From contig JAIOSZ010000081.1 of assembly GCA_021107335.1 (NCBI GenBank), forward strand, positions 1-9,062: 9,062 nt of DNA, read 5' to 3'. Shown in pieces: positions 1 through 6,726 of this stretch (its first letter is position 1; every line of letters starts with the position of its first letter). The notes under the pieces were generated by a model. That model saw nothing but the letters and a program-made list of their open reading frames with translations, did not search any database and was not told where the DNA came from. The position numbers were made by a program, and so were the translations under genes. Origin of the DNA: Desulfuromonadaceae bacterium. GTDB lineage: Bacteria > Desulfobacterota > Desulfuromonadia > Desulfuromonadales > Syntrophotaleaceae.

Positions 1-630
1 CGTGCCTTCTTCACCACATCGGGCCAGAATAAAGAGGTCGGGGTTGAGGCAGCGGGCGGTGAGGGTGATATAGACGTTGGCTGTTTCCGGATCGACCGCG
101 GTGATTAACCCTTTTGCTCGCTGTATTCCGGCTGCGATCAGAGCTTCGTCATCGGTGGCATCGCCTTGCACAAACAGGGTACCCTCGGCGGCAAGTCTCT
201 CGCAGAGTTCGGGGTCCCGTTCGACGACCACGAAGGGTACCGGCCGAGAACGGAATTCGCTGCTGATCAGGGTGCCGATGCGGCCATAACCGCAGATAAT
301 ATAATGACCCTGGAGTTTGTCGATCTGTTTAACCACTTTTTTCCTCCCCAGAATAGCCTGCAGCTGCCCTTCCACCATAAACTGAAGAAGGCTGCCGATC
401 GCATAGGCGATGATGCTGGCACCAAAGATGATGAGCAGAACGGTAAAGGCCCGTCCGTGGTCGGACAGGGGATGCACCTCCCTGAAACCGACCGTGGCCA
501 AGGTGATGACCGTCATGTAGAGGGCGTCAAAAAGCCCCCAGCCTTCGATCAAGGCATAACCGACGGTGCCTAAGCCGATGGTGGCGAACAGAATAAATAG
601 GGATAAGCGCAGGCGGCGAACCGGGTTCAT
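1..630 (-). CDS. Two-TM potassium channel with RCK (TrkA-N) domain, C-terminus cut by window edge
   Basis: Seen by translating the minus strand from the ATG at 628-630; the frame stays open to base 1, giving 210 residues with no stop. Residues about 9-28 are the first TM helix, 34-56 the pore loop, 61-84 the second TM helix. The pore filter reads TVGFREV (46-52) where classical K+ channels have TVGYGD. A linker leads to a Rossmann RCK domain from about residue 109, with the nucleotide loop GYGRIG (114-119), the acidic end of beta-2 (VVVERD, 134-139) and the GDATDD motif (156-161). The architecture is that of MthK-like ligand-gated K+ channels of the inner membrane, where the RCK ring senses ligand or nucleotide and gates K+ flux. 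The start is supported by GGAG five bases upstream (complement of 636-639). The gene is divergent from gshA with its own promoter. Any TrkA-C domain lies outside the window. Ion selectivity is inferred, not shown. Confidence 0.9.
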   Translation of the reverse strand, partial: MNPVRRLRLSLFILFATIGLGTVGYALIEGWGLFDALYMTVITLATVGFREVHPLSDHGRAFTVLLIIFGASIIAYAIGSLLQFMVEGQLQAILGRKKVVKQIDKLQGHYIICGYGRIGTLISSEFRSRPVPFVVVERDPELCERLAAEGTLFVQGDATDDEALIAAGIQRAKGLITAVDPETANVYITLTARCLNPDLFILARCGEEGT

Positions 631-657
631 GATTTCTCCGGCAATCAAGGATACTGG

Positions 658-686
658 ATGATAGCGTTCTGACTGGCAAAAGGCAA
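658..686 (-). promoter_or_regulatory. Sigma70-type promoter for the RCK channel gene
   Basis: On the minus strand, TTGCCT (complement of 681-686, four of six matches to the -35 consensus) is followed by a 17-base spacer and TATCAT (complement of 658-663, five of six matches to the -10 consensus). The predicted start is near 650, about 20 bases before the ATG. Position and spacing are good. This is a prediction from sequence only. Confidence 0.6.
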
Positions 687-723
687 GAGCTGACGACTTA
701 CGACTGACGGCGGAATAAAGGGC

Positions 724-751
724 TTGACATGCCTGAGCTGCTCCCTACAAT
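724..751 (+). promoter_or_regulatory. Sigma70-type promoter for gshA
   Basis: A perfect TTGACA (724-729), a 16-base spacer and TACAAT (746-751, five of six matches to the -10 consensus) point towards gshA. The predicted start is near 758, which leaves a leader of about 118 nt before the ATG. It is back to back with the channel promoter, about 37 bp separating the two -35 boxes. I see no convincing riboswitch or attenuator in the leader. Confidence 0.65.
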
Positions 752-875
752 TCTAAAATCTGCCTTACATAGGTTCCCTTTGCCTCACGCCCCTGTCAGC
801 TGTTAAGATGGATTTTTCGTCGGGAGGCGTCGCTTCACACCTCTTCTCCAACCCCAGGAGCAGTTTTCTCAGTAT

Positions 876-2249
876 ATGACTACACAGATTAAGGATTATT
901 TTCAACAACCGGTGACCAGCTTTCAGCAGCTGCAGGATTTTTTTACCGCCGGTGCCCGTCCTCGCGAGCAGTGGGGAGTCGGAGCCGAGATGGAAAAGCT
1001 GGTCGTCGATGCTGAAACCGGTGAGGCGGCTTCTTACCAGCGCATCGAAGCGTTGCTAGAAAGGCTGCTCACTTCTCGAGACTGGCAACCGGTTCGGGAA
1101 AAGGGCCGCTTGATCGGTCTGTTGGGCCAGGACTCGTCGGTGACTCTGGAACCGGGGGGACAACTGGAACTATCCGGAGCTCTGTGCCCCGATCTCTACT
1201 GCTGTCGCAAGGATTTTTGCAGCTACGTCAGCGAAATTCTGCAAGCTGCCCAGCCCCTGGGCCTGACCTTTCTCGGTTTGGGTGTACAGCCCTTCACATC
1301 CCTGCAGAGCATCGACTGGCTACCCAAGCCCCGTTACGCCATTATGAGCGCTTATATGCAACAGACCGGCGACATGGGCCAGAATATGATGAAGCAGAGC
1401 GCCGGTCTGCAGGTTAATCTGGATTTCGCCGATGAAGCCGATTGCATCGACAAACTGAAGGCGTCACAACTGCTGGCACCCCTGTTTTATGCACTGTTCG
1501 CCAATTCACCTTTGCTTGATGGGCAGCCGAGTGGCTTTCTTTCCACCCGTGGCGAGATCTGGGCGCGGACCGATTCGGATCGATCCGGCTTGATTCCGGG
1601 GTTGTTTAATGAAGGTGCCGATCTGGGTTGTTACGTCGAATATGCCCTTGATGTACCTATGTATTTTATTGTTCGGCAGGATCAGCTGTTCGATATGACC
1701 AGGGAACGTTTCTCCTTTCGGCGCTATCTGGCCGAAGGTTTTGCCGGGTTTCAAGCGACTCTTGGTGACTGGGATCAGCATCTTTCGACTCTTTTTCCCG
1801 AGGTTCGCCTGCGGCCACAGATTGAACTACGCAGTGCCGATAGTCTGCCGCCAAGACTGACCCTATCGGTAGCGGCCCTGTCCAAAGGCCTGTTGTATGA
1901 TGACGCTGCGCGAACCGAAATCCACCGGCTGTTTCGAGCTTACGATTCAGAGACCTTTCAGCAGGCCTACCGACAGTCGTGGCGTTTCGGGTTGAAGACC
2001 AGAGTGGGGCGCCATACCCTGCGGGACCTGGCTCTCCAGATTCTGACCCTGGCGCGGGAGGGGCTGTCCCGTCAGCAACAGGAGAGGGGCAGTCGGTTCG
2101 ATGAAACCCTGTTCCTCGATGGTCTGGATGAAATCGCCGAAAGCGGAGTCACTTTGGCAGAACGGTTGCTGGGCCGCTGGCACGGTTCACGTCAACAACG
2201 CTTGGACGCTCTCAAGGAACATTGCGGATTTGAACACTGCGGCCCCTGA
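876..2249 (+). CDS. gshA: Glutamate-cysteine ligase, plant/alpha-proteobacterial (GCS2) type
   Basis: Catalyses the ATP-dependent joining of L-glutamate to L-cysteine to give gamma-glutamylcysteine, the first and committed step of glutathione synthesis, in the cytoplasm. The 457-residue protein has the length and landmarks of the plant-type family: GAEMEK (36-41, equivalent of the GxExEK substrate motif), LEPGGQLELSG (91-101), SAGLQVNLDF (175-184), NSPLLDG (210-216), a REIW-like segment with TDSDRSG (224-238) and ELRSADS (317-323). This differs from the E. coli GshA fold subgroup. The Shine-Dalgarno AGGAG (856-860) lies 15 bases from the ATG, longer than usual, but no better in-frame start is visible. 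It appears to be a single-gene unit from the promoter at 724-751, and no obvious terminator follows it. No glutathione synthetase gene (gshB) is in the window, so whether the cell makes glutathione or stops at gamma-glutamylcysteine cannot be told here. Confidence 0.93.
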   Translation: MTTQIKDYFQQPVTSFQQLQDFFTAGARPREQWGVGAEMEKLVVDAETGEAASYQRIEALLERLLTSRDWQPVREKGRLIGLLGQDSSVTLEPGGQLELSGALCPDLYCCRKDFCSYVSEILQAAQPLGLTFLGLGVQPFTSLQSIDWLPKPRYAIMSAYMQQTGDMGQNMMKQSAGLQVNLDFADEADCIDKLKASQLLAPLFYALFANSPLLDGQPSGFLSTRGEIWARTDSDRSGLIPGLFNEGADLGCYVEYALDVPMYFIVRQDQLFDMTRERFSFRRYLAEGFAGFQATLGDWDQHLSTLFPEVRLRPQIELRSADSLPPRLTLSVAALSKGLLYDDAARTEIHRLFRAYDSETFQQAYRQSWRFGLKTRVGRHTLRDLALQILTLAREGLSRQQQERGSRFDETLFLDGLDEIAESGVTLAERLLGRWHGSRQQRLDALKEHCGFEHCGP

Positions 2250-2325
2250 TTCTGTCGAGTTGTGGGTAACTTCCAGGAGCCTGTCGGACTATCCATGAGC
2301 CAGCTGCAAATTCGGCTGTTTGGTC

Positions 2326-2388
2326 CAGATTTCAGGTCCTTTTCGGCCCATAGCTACAGCTATGAACCTTCAAATGATCTGAAATCTG
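2326..2388 (+). other. Nested fold-back (hairpin) element in the leader of tkt
   Basis: CAGATTTCAG (2326-2335) and CTGAAATCTG (2379-2388) form a perfect 10-bp inverted repeat. The stem extends inward by a G-U pair and two further pairs (2336-2338 with 2376-2378), then by T/A and G/C pairs across internal loops. At its tip sits a second hairpin, CATAGC (2349-2354) with GCTATG (2359-2364) around a TACA loop. The whole 63-nt structure ends 71 bases before the transketolase ATG, in a 210-bp gap with no credible gene. No U-run follows, so it is not a standard terminator of gshA. It could be a leader RNA structure, an mRNA stabiliser or a protein-binding site. Its function is unknown. Confidence 0.45.
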
Positions 2389-2459
2389 TTCTCAATCATC
2401 CAACTTTTCGCTTTGGCCCGTATAGTCCGACAGCCACCAAGTAAAAGGAGTAGATGCTT

Positions 2460-4457
2460 ATGATCAGCGAACCGATCGATCTGTCCCTAGCGAAAGAATC
2501 TGTTGACACTATTCGGCTGCTGGCCGCCGACGCCGTGGAACAGGCCCAATCCGGACATCCCGGCACGCCCATGGAAGCGGCACCCATTGCCTATCTGCTC
2601 TACACCCGGCATCTGCGCCATGCGCCGCAACAGCCCGATTGGCCCGGCCGCGATCGCTTCATTTTGTCCTGTGGGCATGCCTCCGCGTTACTGTACAGCA
2701 TGTTGCACCTCACGAGGTATGATCTGTCCCTCGATGAGATCAAAGCCTTTCGTCAGTTCGGCAGCCGCACCCCATGGCACCCAGAATTTGGCCATACCCC
2801 AGGGGTGGAGACAACCACTGGGCCCCTTGGACAGGGTTTTGCGGTCGGGGTCGGCATGGCGATGGGGGCTCGTTTTTTAAAAGAACAGGTCGACCAAGAG
2901 CTGTTCGACTACCGCATCTATTCCCTCTGCTCCGATGGTGATCTGATGGAAGGGGTGGCGGCAGAAGCCGCTTCTTTGGCCGGCCATTTACGCCTTGGTA
3001 ACCTGGTTTATCTCTACCTCGACAATCATATCACCATCGAGGGCGATACCAGTTTGGCCTTTTCCGAAGAGACCGCTACTCGCTTTTTGGCTTACGGCTG
3101 GCAGGTATTGCGAGTTGAAGGGGAAAATCTACGGGAGATCGACGCCGCCATCGCCTGCGCCAAAGAAGATCCGCGGCCCAGTTTAATCGTCGCCCGTACC
3201 CATATCGGCCAGGGGGCGCCCAATAAACAGGACAGTTCGGCAGCCCATGGCGCCCCTCTTGGCAGCGAAGAGCTGCGGTTGACCAAGCAAGCTCTGGGGC
3301 GAAATCCGGAACAGAGCTTCCAGGTGTCGAAGGCGGTTTTTGAACACATGTCTTCAGCCGCGGAGCGAGGGGCGGTTCTAGTTCAAGAATGGCAAGCGCA
3401 GCTGGACACCCGCCAGAATGAGCCACGGCTAGCACATTGGCGACAGGGGGTTGAAAAGGGCCTTCCAGACGATTGGCAGCAGTGGCTACCGGTCTTTGAT
3501 CCGGACGCTGGATCGATGGCGACCCGTAAGGCCAGTGGTCTGGTGCTCAATGCTCTGGCGCCTCACCTGCCGCTGCTGATGGGGGGCTCGGCCGACCTGG
3601 CGCCATCCAACAATACGACCCTGACGGATGAGGCAGCTTTCCGGCCGGGAGCCAGTGGCCGAAATATCCATTTTGGGGTACGCGAGCATGCCATGGGGGC
3701 GATTCTCAACGGTCTGTCTCATACCCCCGGACTGATCCCCTTTGGCGGCACCTTTTTAATCTTCTCCGACTATATGCGGCCACCCATTCGCTTGGCCGCT
3801 ATGATGGGCTTGGCTCCCATCTATGTTTTTACTCACGATTCTATCGGTCTCGGCGAAGACGGTCCGACCCATCAGCCCGTTGAACAGCTGGCAGCATTGC
3901 GGGCGATTCCCCAATTGCGGGTCATTCGTCCCGCCGATGCCAATGAGACGGTTGTGGCTTGGCAGGTCGCTCTTGCTGAGCGCCAGCGGCCGACGGCATT
4001 GGCCCTGTCCCGGCAGAATTTACCGATTGTCGATCGCAACAGATATGGAGCTGCAGAGGGTGTGGCTCGCGGCGGCTATGTGCTGGCGCCCGAAGAGGGA
4101 ACTTTGCAGATTTTGCTCATTGCCAGCGGTTCCGAGGTGACACTGATTCTGGAAGCTCGAGAGGCGCTGCAGCAGCAGGGTATTGCTACCCGGGTAGTGT
4201 CTCTGCCGTGTTGGGAACTCTTTGACGAACAGCCGCTGGGCTATCGCCATGAGGTGCTACCGCCAAGTTGTTCTGTGCGTCTGGCCGTCGAGGCAGCATC
4301 TGCCTTTGGTTGGGAGCGTTATGTCGGTGAGGGTGGGGGAATTCTGGCCATCGATGGTTTCGGTGCCAGTGCGCCTGCCGAGCAACTGATGGAGCATTTC
4401 GGTTTCACTGTTGATCAGGTTGTGATTCGGGTCCGGCAATTACTGGAGAAGGCCTGA
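2460..4457 (+). CDS. tkt: Transketolase, thiamine-diphosphate dependent
   Basis: Transfers two-carbon ketol units between ketose and aldose phosphates in the pentose phosphate pathway (also in Calvin-type rearrangements), using ThDP and a divalent metal in the cytoplasm. At 665 residues it matches the full-length family (E. coli TktA is about 663). The N-terminal ThDP domain shows GHPGTPME (32-39), [10 protein letters not shown] (70-79), [17 protein letters not shown] (110-126), and the ThDP/metal motif SDGDLMEG (158-165) to DNH (188-190). The middle domain has [10 protein letters not shown] (375-384) and GVREHAMGA (406-414), with E409 the cofactor-activating glutamate, then [16 protein letters not shown] (458-473). 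The C-terminal transketolase domain runs from about 535 to the end. An ATG at 2454 is in frame, but the AGGAG at 2446-2450 is only 3 bases from it and 9 bases from the ATG at 2460, so 2460 is preferred. A T8 run follows the stop without a clear stem. Confidence 0.96.
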   Translation: MISEPIDLSLAKESVDTIRLLAADAVEQAQSGHPGTPMEAAPIAYLLYTRHLRHAPQQPDWPGRDRFILSCGHASALLYSMLHLTRYDLSLDEIKAFRQFGSRTPWHPEFGHTPGVETTTGPLGQGFAVGVGMAMGARFLKEQVDQELFDYRIYSLCSDGDLMEGVAAEAASLAGHLRLGNLVYLYLDNHITIEGDTSLAFSEETATRFLAYGWQVLRVEGENLREIDAAIACAKEDPRPSLIVARTHIGQGAPNKQDSSAAHGAPLGSEELRLTKQALGRNPEQSFQVSKAVFEHMSSAAERGAVLVQEWQAQLDTRQNEPRLAHWRQGVEKGLPDDWQQWLPVFDPDAGSMATRKASGLVLNALAPHLPLLMGGSADLAPSNNTTLTDEAAFRPGASGRNIHFGVREHAMGAILNGLSHTPGLIPFGGTFLIFSDYMRPPIRLAAMMGLAPIYVFTHDSIGLGEDGPTHQPVEQLAALRAIPQLRVIRPADANETVVAWQVALAERQRPTALALSRQNLPIVDRNRYGAAEGVARGGYVLAPEEGTLQILLIASGSEVTLILEAREALQQQGIATRVVSLPCWELFDEQPLGYRHEVLPPSCSVRLAVEAASAFGWERYVGEGGGILAIDGFGASAPAEQLMEHFGFTVDQVVIRVRQLLEKA

Positions 4458-4542
4458 TTTTTTTTGGAGTAGCTGGTAAACCTTTTTTCTGCAGGTTCGT
4501 CCAAGAATGCGAGAACTGATTTCACAAGACAGGAAAAAGCCT

Positions 4543-5193
4543 ATGACTCCCCAAGCCGCAACCGTTGTGGTTGATCATGCTTTGGTTCAGAATTATGTAG
4601 AGGCGTCAGAAGTTGGCGACCGCTCTGACAAGATTCTACTCGACCAGCTGCGTGCCGGGTATCCCGGTGCATTTGAACAGCTGGTAGCGAAACAGGCATC
4701 CCGCCTGATTAATCTTGCCTATCGATTGGTGGGAAACCGTGCCGAAGCTGAAGAAATCGCACAGGAAGGTTTTTTGCGATTACATCGTTCGCTGGACAGC
4801 TTTCGTGGCGATTGCAGTTTGTCGAGTTATCTCTATCGTATCGTCTCTCGTCTGGCTATCGATCATTTGCGCCGCGAAAAATTACGCCGAAAGCTATTCT
4901 TCTTTCGGCGCCAGGAAGACGATGTGGACCCGGTGGACATGGCGGCCGATACAGGCGCATCACCGCGAGATAACCTTCAGTCAAAAGAGACTGGAAAGCG
5001 CCTGTTGGCTGCGCTTGACCTCTTGTCGGCTCGGCAACGGGCGGTTTTTGTTCTGCGTCATCAAGAGGGATTGCCCCTCAAAGAAATTGCTGCAACTCTT
5101 GGCCTGGAAGAAGGAACGGTCAAGACCCATCTGCATCGGGCGGTACGCGCCTTGCGCACCGAACTGAAGGATCTGCAGGAGGATCGGTCATGA
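4543..5193 (+). CDS. ECF-family RNA polymerase sigma factor (RpoE-like)
   Basis: An alternative sigma factor that would direct RNA polymerase to a stress regulon when freed from its anti-sigma partner. Region 2 spans about residues 44-112: FEQLVAKQ, then the core-binding stretch around NRAEAEEIAQEGFLRL (65-80) and the -10-recognition segment SSYLYRIVSRLAIDHLRR (94-111). A basic, aromatic linker follows (RRKLFFFRR, 115-123), then an acidic stretch. Region 4 spans about 153-205, with LSARQRAVFVLRH (161-173) and the helix-turn-helix LKEIAATLGLEEGTVKTHLHRA (179-200). An upstream ATG at 4507 is in frame but lacks a ribosome site; AGGA at 4531-4534 is 8 bases before the ATG at 4543, giving 216 residues, so this start is chosen. 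The roughly 40-residue N-terminal extension before region 2 is longer than in many ECF factors. The stop overlaps the next start (ATGA), typical of sigma/anti-sigma translational coupling. I could not identify an autoregulated ECF promoter upstream. Confidence 0.93.
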   Translation: MTPQAATVVVDHALVQNYVEASEVGDRSDKILLDQLRAGYPGAFEQLVAKQASRLINLAYRLVGNRAEAEEIAQEGFLRLHRSLDSFRGDCSLSSYLYRIVSRLAIDHLRREKLRRKLFFFRRQEDDVDPVDMAADTGASPRDNLQSKETGKRLLAALDLLSARQRAVFVLRHQEGLPLKEIAATLGLEEGTVKTHLHRAVRALRTELKDLQEDRS

Positions 5194-5639
5194 AAGACCT
5201 GGGAACAAGACACAGTTGTAAAGAAGACCTGCTGCTTTACTACTACGGCGAATTGGCCGATCTACAGCGACGTGAGCTGGAAAAGCACCTCGCTGGCTGC
5301 GAACGCTGCGATAATGAGTGGCAGCAGCTGCGGCGGTCTTTGAAGGAAATGGCTCTGCCGACTATCGAGTTGGATCCTGTTGAAACCAAGAGGTTTGCCG
5401 CCAGGGTCGCAGAACGGGCACAGCGTCCTAGGCGCAGCAAACTTTGGTTGTGGGGCGGAGCGTTGACTGCCTGTTCGATTCTGGCCCTGAGTTTAATGGC
5501 TCGCCCGCCGGAGCTTGCTCCTGGGCAGGGGACCAGCCTTGTGGCCGATGCCGCTATGGTTCAGGACCTTGATCTGTTGCAAAACATGGAACTGCTTGAA
5601 GAACTCGATCTGTTGCAGGGCCTGGAAGGCCAGGGATGA
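5190..5639 (+). CDS. Membrane-anchored zinc-finger anti-sigma factor with hexad-repeat periplasmic tail
   Basis: Probable negative regulator that binds and holds the preceding ECF sigma factor. The cytoplasmic N-terminal part carries the zf-HC2/ZAS signature H33-x3-C37-x2-C40, with H8 and C10 upstream as further possible zinc ligands, and helical flanks expected to clamp the sigma factor. A single TM helix lies at about 84-104, preceded by basic residues (RPRRSK), which predicts N-in/C-out topology. The outer tail (105-149) is acidic, with about nine Asp/Glu and one Arg, and ends in a leucine-rich hexad repeat. At 149 residues it is short and has no recognisable periplasmic sensor domain. AGGAGG (5177-5182) lies 7 bases before the ATG, and the start overlaps the sigma stop by 4 bases. 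The DUF3106-type gene follows after 22 bases, so the three genes look like one operon. The anti-sigma role is inferred from motif and position. Confidence 0.88.
   Translation: MKDLGTRHSCKEDLLLYYYGELADLQRRELEKHLAGCERCDNEWQQLRRSLKEMALPTIELDPVETKRFAARVAERAQRPRRSKLWLWGGALTACSILALSLMARPPELAPGQGTSLVADAAMVQDLDLLQNMELLEELDLLQGLEGQG
5568..5627 (+). repeat. Hexad repeat in the anti-sigma factor tail
   Basis: Residues 127-146 read as a six-residue repeat: LDLLQN, MELLEE, LDLLQG, then LE. The pattern is [LM][DE]LL[QE]x. At DNA level the 11-base string GATCTGTTGCA occurs twice, 36 bases apart. The product would be a short acidic amphipathic helix on the periplasmic side of the membrane. Confidence 0.7.
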
Positions 5640-5661
5640 CAGAGGTGGAAAGGGAACGACC

Positions 5662-6105
5662 ATGAAACACTTATGGCTACTTAGCCTGTTGCTGATGGCC
5701 GGTCTGGCCTGGGGCCAGGAAACGGTCTGGGCCAAGCGGGTTTATGACCAAAAGGCCGCGGGCCAGAGAGTGGAGGCCGGTGCGGGCGCTACCGAGGGAA
5801 ATCGGTGGCAAAAATTGAGTCCTGAGCAACGCAAGGAGCTCCAACAGCGCTATCGCCAGTTTCAGGAAATGCCGGCTGCCGAACAGCAAAAGCTACGGCA
5901 GCGTTATGATCGTTATCGTGAGCTGTCGCCGGAAAAAAAGCAGCGCATGCAGGAACGACATCGCAAGTTTCAGCAATTGACTCCAGAGCAACGGGAAAAG
6001 TTACAGCGAGAGTGGCAACGCATCAAGCAACTGCCGACGAAAGACCGGAGTCAACAGCGCCAGAAGCTGCATCAGCGGTACTTCAATGGCAGTAGCGACC
6101 GCTGA
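5662..6105 (+). CDS. Secreted basic repeat protein, DUF3106-like
   Basis: A 147-residue protein of unknown biochemical function. Residues 1-18 are a signal peptide (basic start, hydrophobic core, probable cleavage after AWG), so it should act in the periplasm. From residue 52 it is built of an 18-residue repeat beginning at 52, 70, 88, 106 and 124, each opening with a helix-cap motif such as LSPEQR, MPAAEQ, LSPEKK or LTPEQR, and carrying RYRxF-like centres. The whole stretch is charged, helical and coiled-coil-like. The mature chain has about 32 Lys/Arg against about 17 Asp/Glu. The LTPEQR units recall the LTxxQ motifs of Spy/CpxP/ZraP periplasmic chaperones; I make no homology claim. The family name comes from my recognition of the repeat style and of its usual place after a sigma/anti-sigma pair. 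The start is chosen for its signal peptide and the purine-rich AAAGGGA at 5649-5655. It is probably the third gene of the sigma operon. Confidence 0.8.
   Translation: MKHLWLLSLLLMAGLAWGQETVWAKRVYDQKAAGQRVEAGAGATEGNRWQKLSPEQRKELQQRYRQFQEMPAAEQQKLRQRYDRYRELSPEKKQRMQERHRKFQQLTPEQREKLQREWQRIKQLPTKDRSQQRQKLHQRYFNGSSDR
5815..6081 (+). repeat. Five degenerate 54-bp (18-residue) repeats inside the DUF3106-like gene
   Basis: Codons 52-140 form units of exactly 18 residues without insertion or deletion. The repeat is clear in protein but diverged in DNA, so it is an old duplication kept by selection on the protein. Eighteen residues equal five turns of an ideal alpha helix. Confidence 0.7.
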
Positions 6106-6189
6106 TATCTTTCAGGGAAGGTTTTTTAAGGCGCGAAACAAGCCGCTCCAGGTTGTCGGGGGACTCGTCTCTAGGTTCTTCTTCATGAG

Positions 6190-6231
6190 GTCACAAGACT
6201 ATATCTATAGGCTATAATTCAATAAGCCTAT
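6190..6231 (+). promoter_or_regulatory. Promoter and possible operator for the cytochrome gene
   Basis: A perfect -10 hexamer TATAAT (6213-6218) is preceded, after 17 bases, by GTCACA (6190-6195, four of six matches to the -35 consensus). The predicted start is near 6225. A 7-bp inverted repeat, ATAGGCT (6207-6213) and AGCCTAT (6225-6231) with an 11-base spacer, straddles the -10 box and the start point, where a repressor would sit. This places the cytochrome gene in its own transcription unit, apart from the sigma operon ending at 6105. The dyad alone could be chance. Confidence 0.55.
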
Positions 6232-6276
6232 GAAATAATCGCTGGGAATTTGCGGTCCCTACCAAGGAGATAATGG

Positions 6277-6672
6277 ATGAAAAAGAGCTGTTGGGGAATG
6301 ACAACGACACTGGCGGTCTGCGTTCTGCTCTGTATCGGCGGGTGCAAAGAGGATCAGAAGAAAGAGCCATTGAGCGCCATCTCGGACCCAGTTGCTGTTG
6401 AGAGGCAAAATACCACCCCGAAGCCCGGAGACAACGATGGCCAGGCTCTGTTTCAAAAGCATTGTGCAGTATGCCATCCCGGCGGCGGTAATATAATCAA
6501 TCCGAGCAAAACTCTCGATGGAGAGACCCTGGTCGCTAACGGCATCACAACCGTTGGCGATATTGTGGACAACGTGCGTCAGCCGGGGCCTGGAATGACT
6601 CGTTTTAGTAAGGATCAACTGTCTGACCGAGAGGCCGGACGCATCGCGGAATATATTCTACAGAGTTACTAA
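6277..6672 (+). CDS. Small class I c-type cytochrome (c6/c553-like), predicted lipoprotein
   Basis: A monoheme electron carrier expected on the periplasmic side of a membrane. The 131-residue precursor starts with a lipoprotein signal (MKKS, hydrophobic core, lipobox IGGC with C23 as the lipidated residue). A flexible charged linker (24-50) follows, then a cytochrome c fold. The heme-binding motif is CAVCH (63-67), followed by PGGGN and a NPSKTL segment resembling cytochrome c6. M107 in GPGM is the probable sixth heme ligand, and the C-terminal helix EAGRIAEYIL (119-128) is typical of class I cytochromes. The ribosome site AAGGAGA (6264-6270) is well placed for this ATG. An ATG at 6273 is in another frame and soon stops. 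It lies between its own promoter and a strong terminator, so it is monocistronic. Redox partner unknown. Confidence 0.92.
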   Translation: MKKSCWGMTTTLAVCVLLCIGGCKEDQKKEPLSAISDPVAVERQNTTPKPGDNDGQALFQKHCAVCHPGGGNIINPSKTLDGETLVANGITTVGDIVDNVRQPGPGMTRFSKDQLSDREAGRIAEYILQSY

Positions 6673-6726
6673 AGCGACAGCCGCAAGTTTTCGAAACGGA
6701 ACTCTTCGTGTGTTGTACCAAAGAGC

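Noticed and set aside
166..573. A 135-codon open frame on the plus strand.
   Set aside because: It is antisense to the RCK channel, whose TM, pore and Rossmann motifs are clear on the minus strand; its own translation is low-complexity and polar with no recognisable motif.
2262..2444. A short frame between gshA and tkt; from the ATG at 2295 it has an AGGAG about 15 bases upstream.
   Set aside because: The product resembles no family, the spacing is poor, and the frame runs through the fold-back element, which explains the sequence better.
4458..4465. T8 run directly after the transketolase stop as a terminator.
   Set aside because: No stable stem directly precedes it; the nearest hairpin is about 5 bp with a wobble and is separated by a dozen bases, inside the coding end.
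4507..4542. Upstream in-frame ATG for the sigma factor.
   Set aside because: No Shine-Dalgarno precedes it, whereas the ATG at 4543 has AGGA eight bases upstream; the extra 12 residues add no family feature.
6273..6401. Alternative ATG at 6273, four bases before the cytochrome start.
   Set aside because: It opens a different frame that stops within about 43 codons and lacks the lipobox and heme motif; the ATG at 6277 gives both.
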